Shown here: piece by piece, positions 15,324-16,532 of the stretch
Position numbering within the stretch: position 1 is the first letter of the stretch
How the letters are laid out: every line of letters begins with the position of its first letter
NCBI GenBank assembly: GCA_013204495.1
Contig: JABMNQ010000155.1
Span: forward strand, 1 to 16,532
DNA length: 16,532 nt
Direction of reading: 5' to 3'
Origin: Candidatus Pelagibacter sp.
Lineage (GTDB): Bacteria; Pseudomonadota; Alphaproteobacteria; Pelagibacterales; Pelagibacteraceae
The notes under the pieces: model-generated
Database searches by the model: none
What the model was told of the DNA's origin: nothing
The model's input: only the letters and a program-made list of their open reading frames with translations
Program-made: the position numbers and the translations under genes

Positions 15324-16172
15324 ATGATTTCTAAATTTAAAATATCATTCATTTTAGTGGCATTATTATTTGTTTACTCATGTGGAGATAAGACAAATAA
15401 AATATCTGAAATTGTAGAAGTAGACATGGAGATGCAAATGTCTAATGCTTATAAGGAAGGTTATTTTGAATTGCAAAGAGGAGATGTATTATTAGCAGCT
15501 AAAAAATTTAATGAAGCAGAACTATTATTTCCGCAATCACCATGGGCAGCAAAATCAGCAATTATGGCTGCATATGCTTATTATACTCAGGATTATTATA
15601 GTGATACAATTTTTGAACTAGAGCGATACTTAAAAACTTATCCAAATCATAAAGATAAAGTATATGCACATTTTCTTCTTGGAATGAGTTTTTATGAACA
15701 AATAGTAGATGAAAAAAAGGATTTAAAATCAATACTAGATGCAAAAGATCAATTTGAGTTAATAATAAAAGAGTACCCAGCTTCTGAATTTGCAATGGAT
15801 GCAAAATTTAAGATTGATTTAATTAATGAAATTTTAGCAGCAAAAGAAATGTATATAGCTAGATATTATTTAAATAAGAGCAAATGGATACCGGCTTTAA
15901 ATCGATTTAAAACAGTAGTGAATAAATACAATACAACCATCTATACCGAAGAAGCACTTCATAGACTGGTAGAAATTAATTATAGATTGGGCTTAATAGA
16001 TGAGTCTAAAAAATATGCTAATACATTAGGTTATAATTACCAATCTTCAGATTGGTATAAAAATAGCTATAAAGTTTTTAATACCAATTATAGAGATGGG
16101 ATCGAGGAAATACAAAAAGATAAAAAGAAAAAAATAGGATTGATAAAGAGATTTAAGGGATTGTTCGAGTAA
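15324..16172 (+). CDS. bamD: Outer membrane assembly lipoprotein BamD (ComL family)
   Basis: A 282-residue TPR lipoprotein of the BAM complex, which inserts beta-barrel proteins into the outer membrane. The N terminus is a lipoprotein signal: basic MISKFK, hydrophobic core at 7-17, then VYSC with lipidated Cys20. The mature protein consists of TPR-like helical pairs: AYKEGYFELQRGDVLLAAKKF from about 43, AAYAYYTQDYYSDTIFELERYL from about 85, YAHFLLGMSFYEQI from about 113, and later repeats to about 240. The DAKDQFELIIKEYPASEFAMDAK region is characteristic of BamD (the ..F..li..yP.S.ya.dA pattern). It is longer than E. coli BamD (245) with a basic C-terminal tail. It stands 38 nt after lpxC and 1 nt before ligA. 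In many alphaproteobacteria recN follows; here it does not. Confidence 0.93.
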   Translation: MISKFKISFILVALLFVYSCGDKTNKISEIVEVDMEMQMSNAYKEGYFELQRGDVLLAAKKFNEAELLFPQSPWAAKSAIMAAYAYYTQDYYSDTIFELERYLKTYPNHKDKVYAHFLLGMSFYEQIVDEKKDLKSILDAKDQFELIIKEYPASEFAMDAKFKIDLINEILAAKEMYIARYYLNKSKWIPALNRFKTVVNKYNTTIYTEEALHRLVEINYRLGLIDESKKYANTLGYNYQSSDWYKNSYKVFNTNYRDGIEEIQKDKKKKIGLIKRFKGLFE

Positions 16173-16173
16173 C

Positions 16174-16532
16174 ATGGACGACAAAGAAGTGGAAATTGAG
16201 TATTTAAAAAAAATAGATTTAGTACATAAATATAATAAACATTACTACGATAAAGATAAGCCAATTGTTTCAGATCAGATATTTGATTCATTAAAAAAAG
16301 ATATAATAGAGCTTGAAAATAAATTTAAGTTTTTAAAAAATAAAAATTCGCCAACAAAAACAGTAGGCTTTAAACCATCTAAAAATTTTGAAAAAATAAA
16401 ACACAGAGTTCCAATGCTGTCACTCGGGAATGCCTTTAATGAAGAGGACCTAAAAAATTTTGAAAAAAAGATATTCAATTTTTTAAGCTTAAAAAAAATA
16501 AATGTAATTGATTATAGTGCAGAGCCTAAAAT
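16174..16532 (+). CDS. ligA: NAD+-dependent DNA ligase LigA, N-terminal part (3' end outside window)
   Basis: The frame opens at the ATG at 16174, one base after the bamD stop, and is still open at the window edge, giving the first 119 residues. They cover the NMN-binding Ia domain and the beginning of the adenylation domain. HYYDKDKPIVSDQIFDSL (23-40) matches the LigA pattern YY..D.P.isD..YD.L. SPTKTVG (59-65) and HRVPMLSLGNAF (77-88) match the conserved substrate-loop segments. The window ends in AEPK, where Lys119 is the probable adenylated lysine of the K-x-D-G motif (family form E-x-K-(I/L)-D-G). The enzyme seals nicks during replication and repair, and the gene commonly lies near lpxC-bamD in alphaproteobacteria. 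Whether it is intact beyond the window cannot be seen. Confidence 0.93.
   Translation, partial: MDDKEVEIEYLKKIDLVHKYNKHYYDKDKPIVSDQIFDSLKKDIIELENKFKFLKNKNSPTKTVGFKPSKNFEKIKHRVPMLSLGNAFNEEDLKNFEKKIFNFLSLKKINVIDYSAEPK

Noticed and set aside
15562..15804. 80-codon minus-strand open frame opposite bamD
   Set aside because: It is antisense to clear TPR repeats of BamD and shows no domain or ribosome-binding site.

Overview
The window is a compact, all plus-strand stretch of a division and cell-wall (dcw) gene cluster running into the lpxC-bamD-ligA segment that follows it in alphaproteobacteria. The order is ftsL (3' end only), ftsI, a fused murE-murF, mraY, murD, ftsW, murG, murC, murB, ddl, ftsQ, ftsA, lpxC, bamD and ligA (5' end only). 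The DNA is very AT-rich and the proteins are loaded with Lys, Asn and Ile. Together with the gene order, a meso-diaminopimelate-type MurE, and LPS/outer-membrane genes, this suggests a Gram-negative alphaproteobacterium with a streamlined genome, of the SAR11/Pelagibacterales or similar low-GC kind. That assignment is inference from composition and gene order, and I cannot resolve it further.

Region 1-14300 is one tightly packed block. Every junction is either an overlap (1 to 23 nt) or a gap of 0 to 7 nt, so the genes are almost certainly co-transcribed and translationally coupled. Together they take UDP-MurNAc precursor synthesis from MurB through MurC, MurD, MurE and MurF (with Ddl supplying D-Ala-D-Ala), then the lipid steps MraY and MurG, then septal polymerisation and cross-linking by FtsW and FtsI, with the divisome proteins FtsL, FtsQ and FtsA. 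MurA is not in the window.

Region 14301-16532 holds lpxC (lipid A), bamD (outer-membrane protein assembly) and the start of ligA. The only two intergenic gaps of note are here (64 and 38 nt). There is no gene-free stretch over 300 bases, and I saw no RNA gene, mobile element, CRISPR array or clear terminator.

The unusual points are: (i) murE and murF form a single 948-codon reading frame; (ii) ftsZ, normally directly after ftsA, is absent from its usual place; (iii) FtsA is short and its phosphate-binding loop departs from the usual glycine-rich form; (iv) recN, often between bamD and ligA, is absent; (v) an 18-bp perfect palindrome in murB recurs nearly intact at the start of lpxC. I see no wholly new system. 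This is a recognisable core cluster with some lineage-specific modifications.
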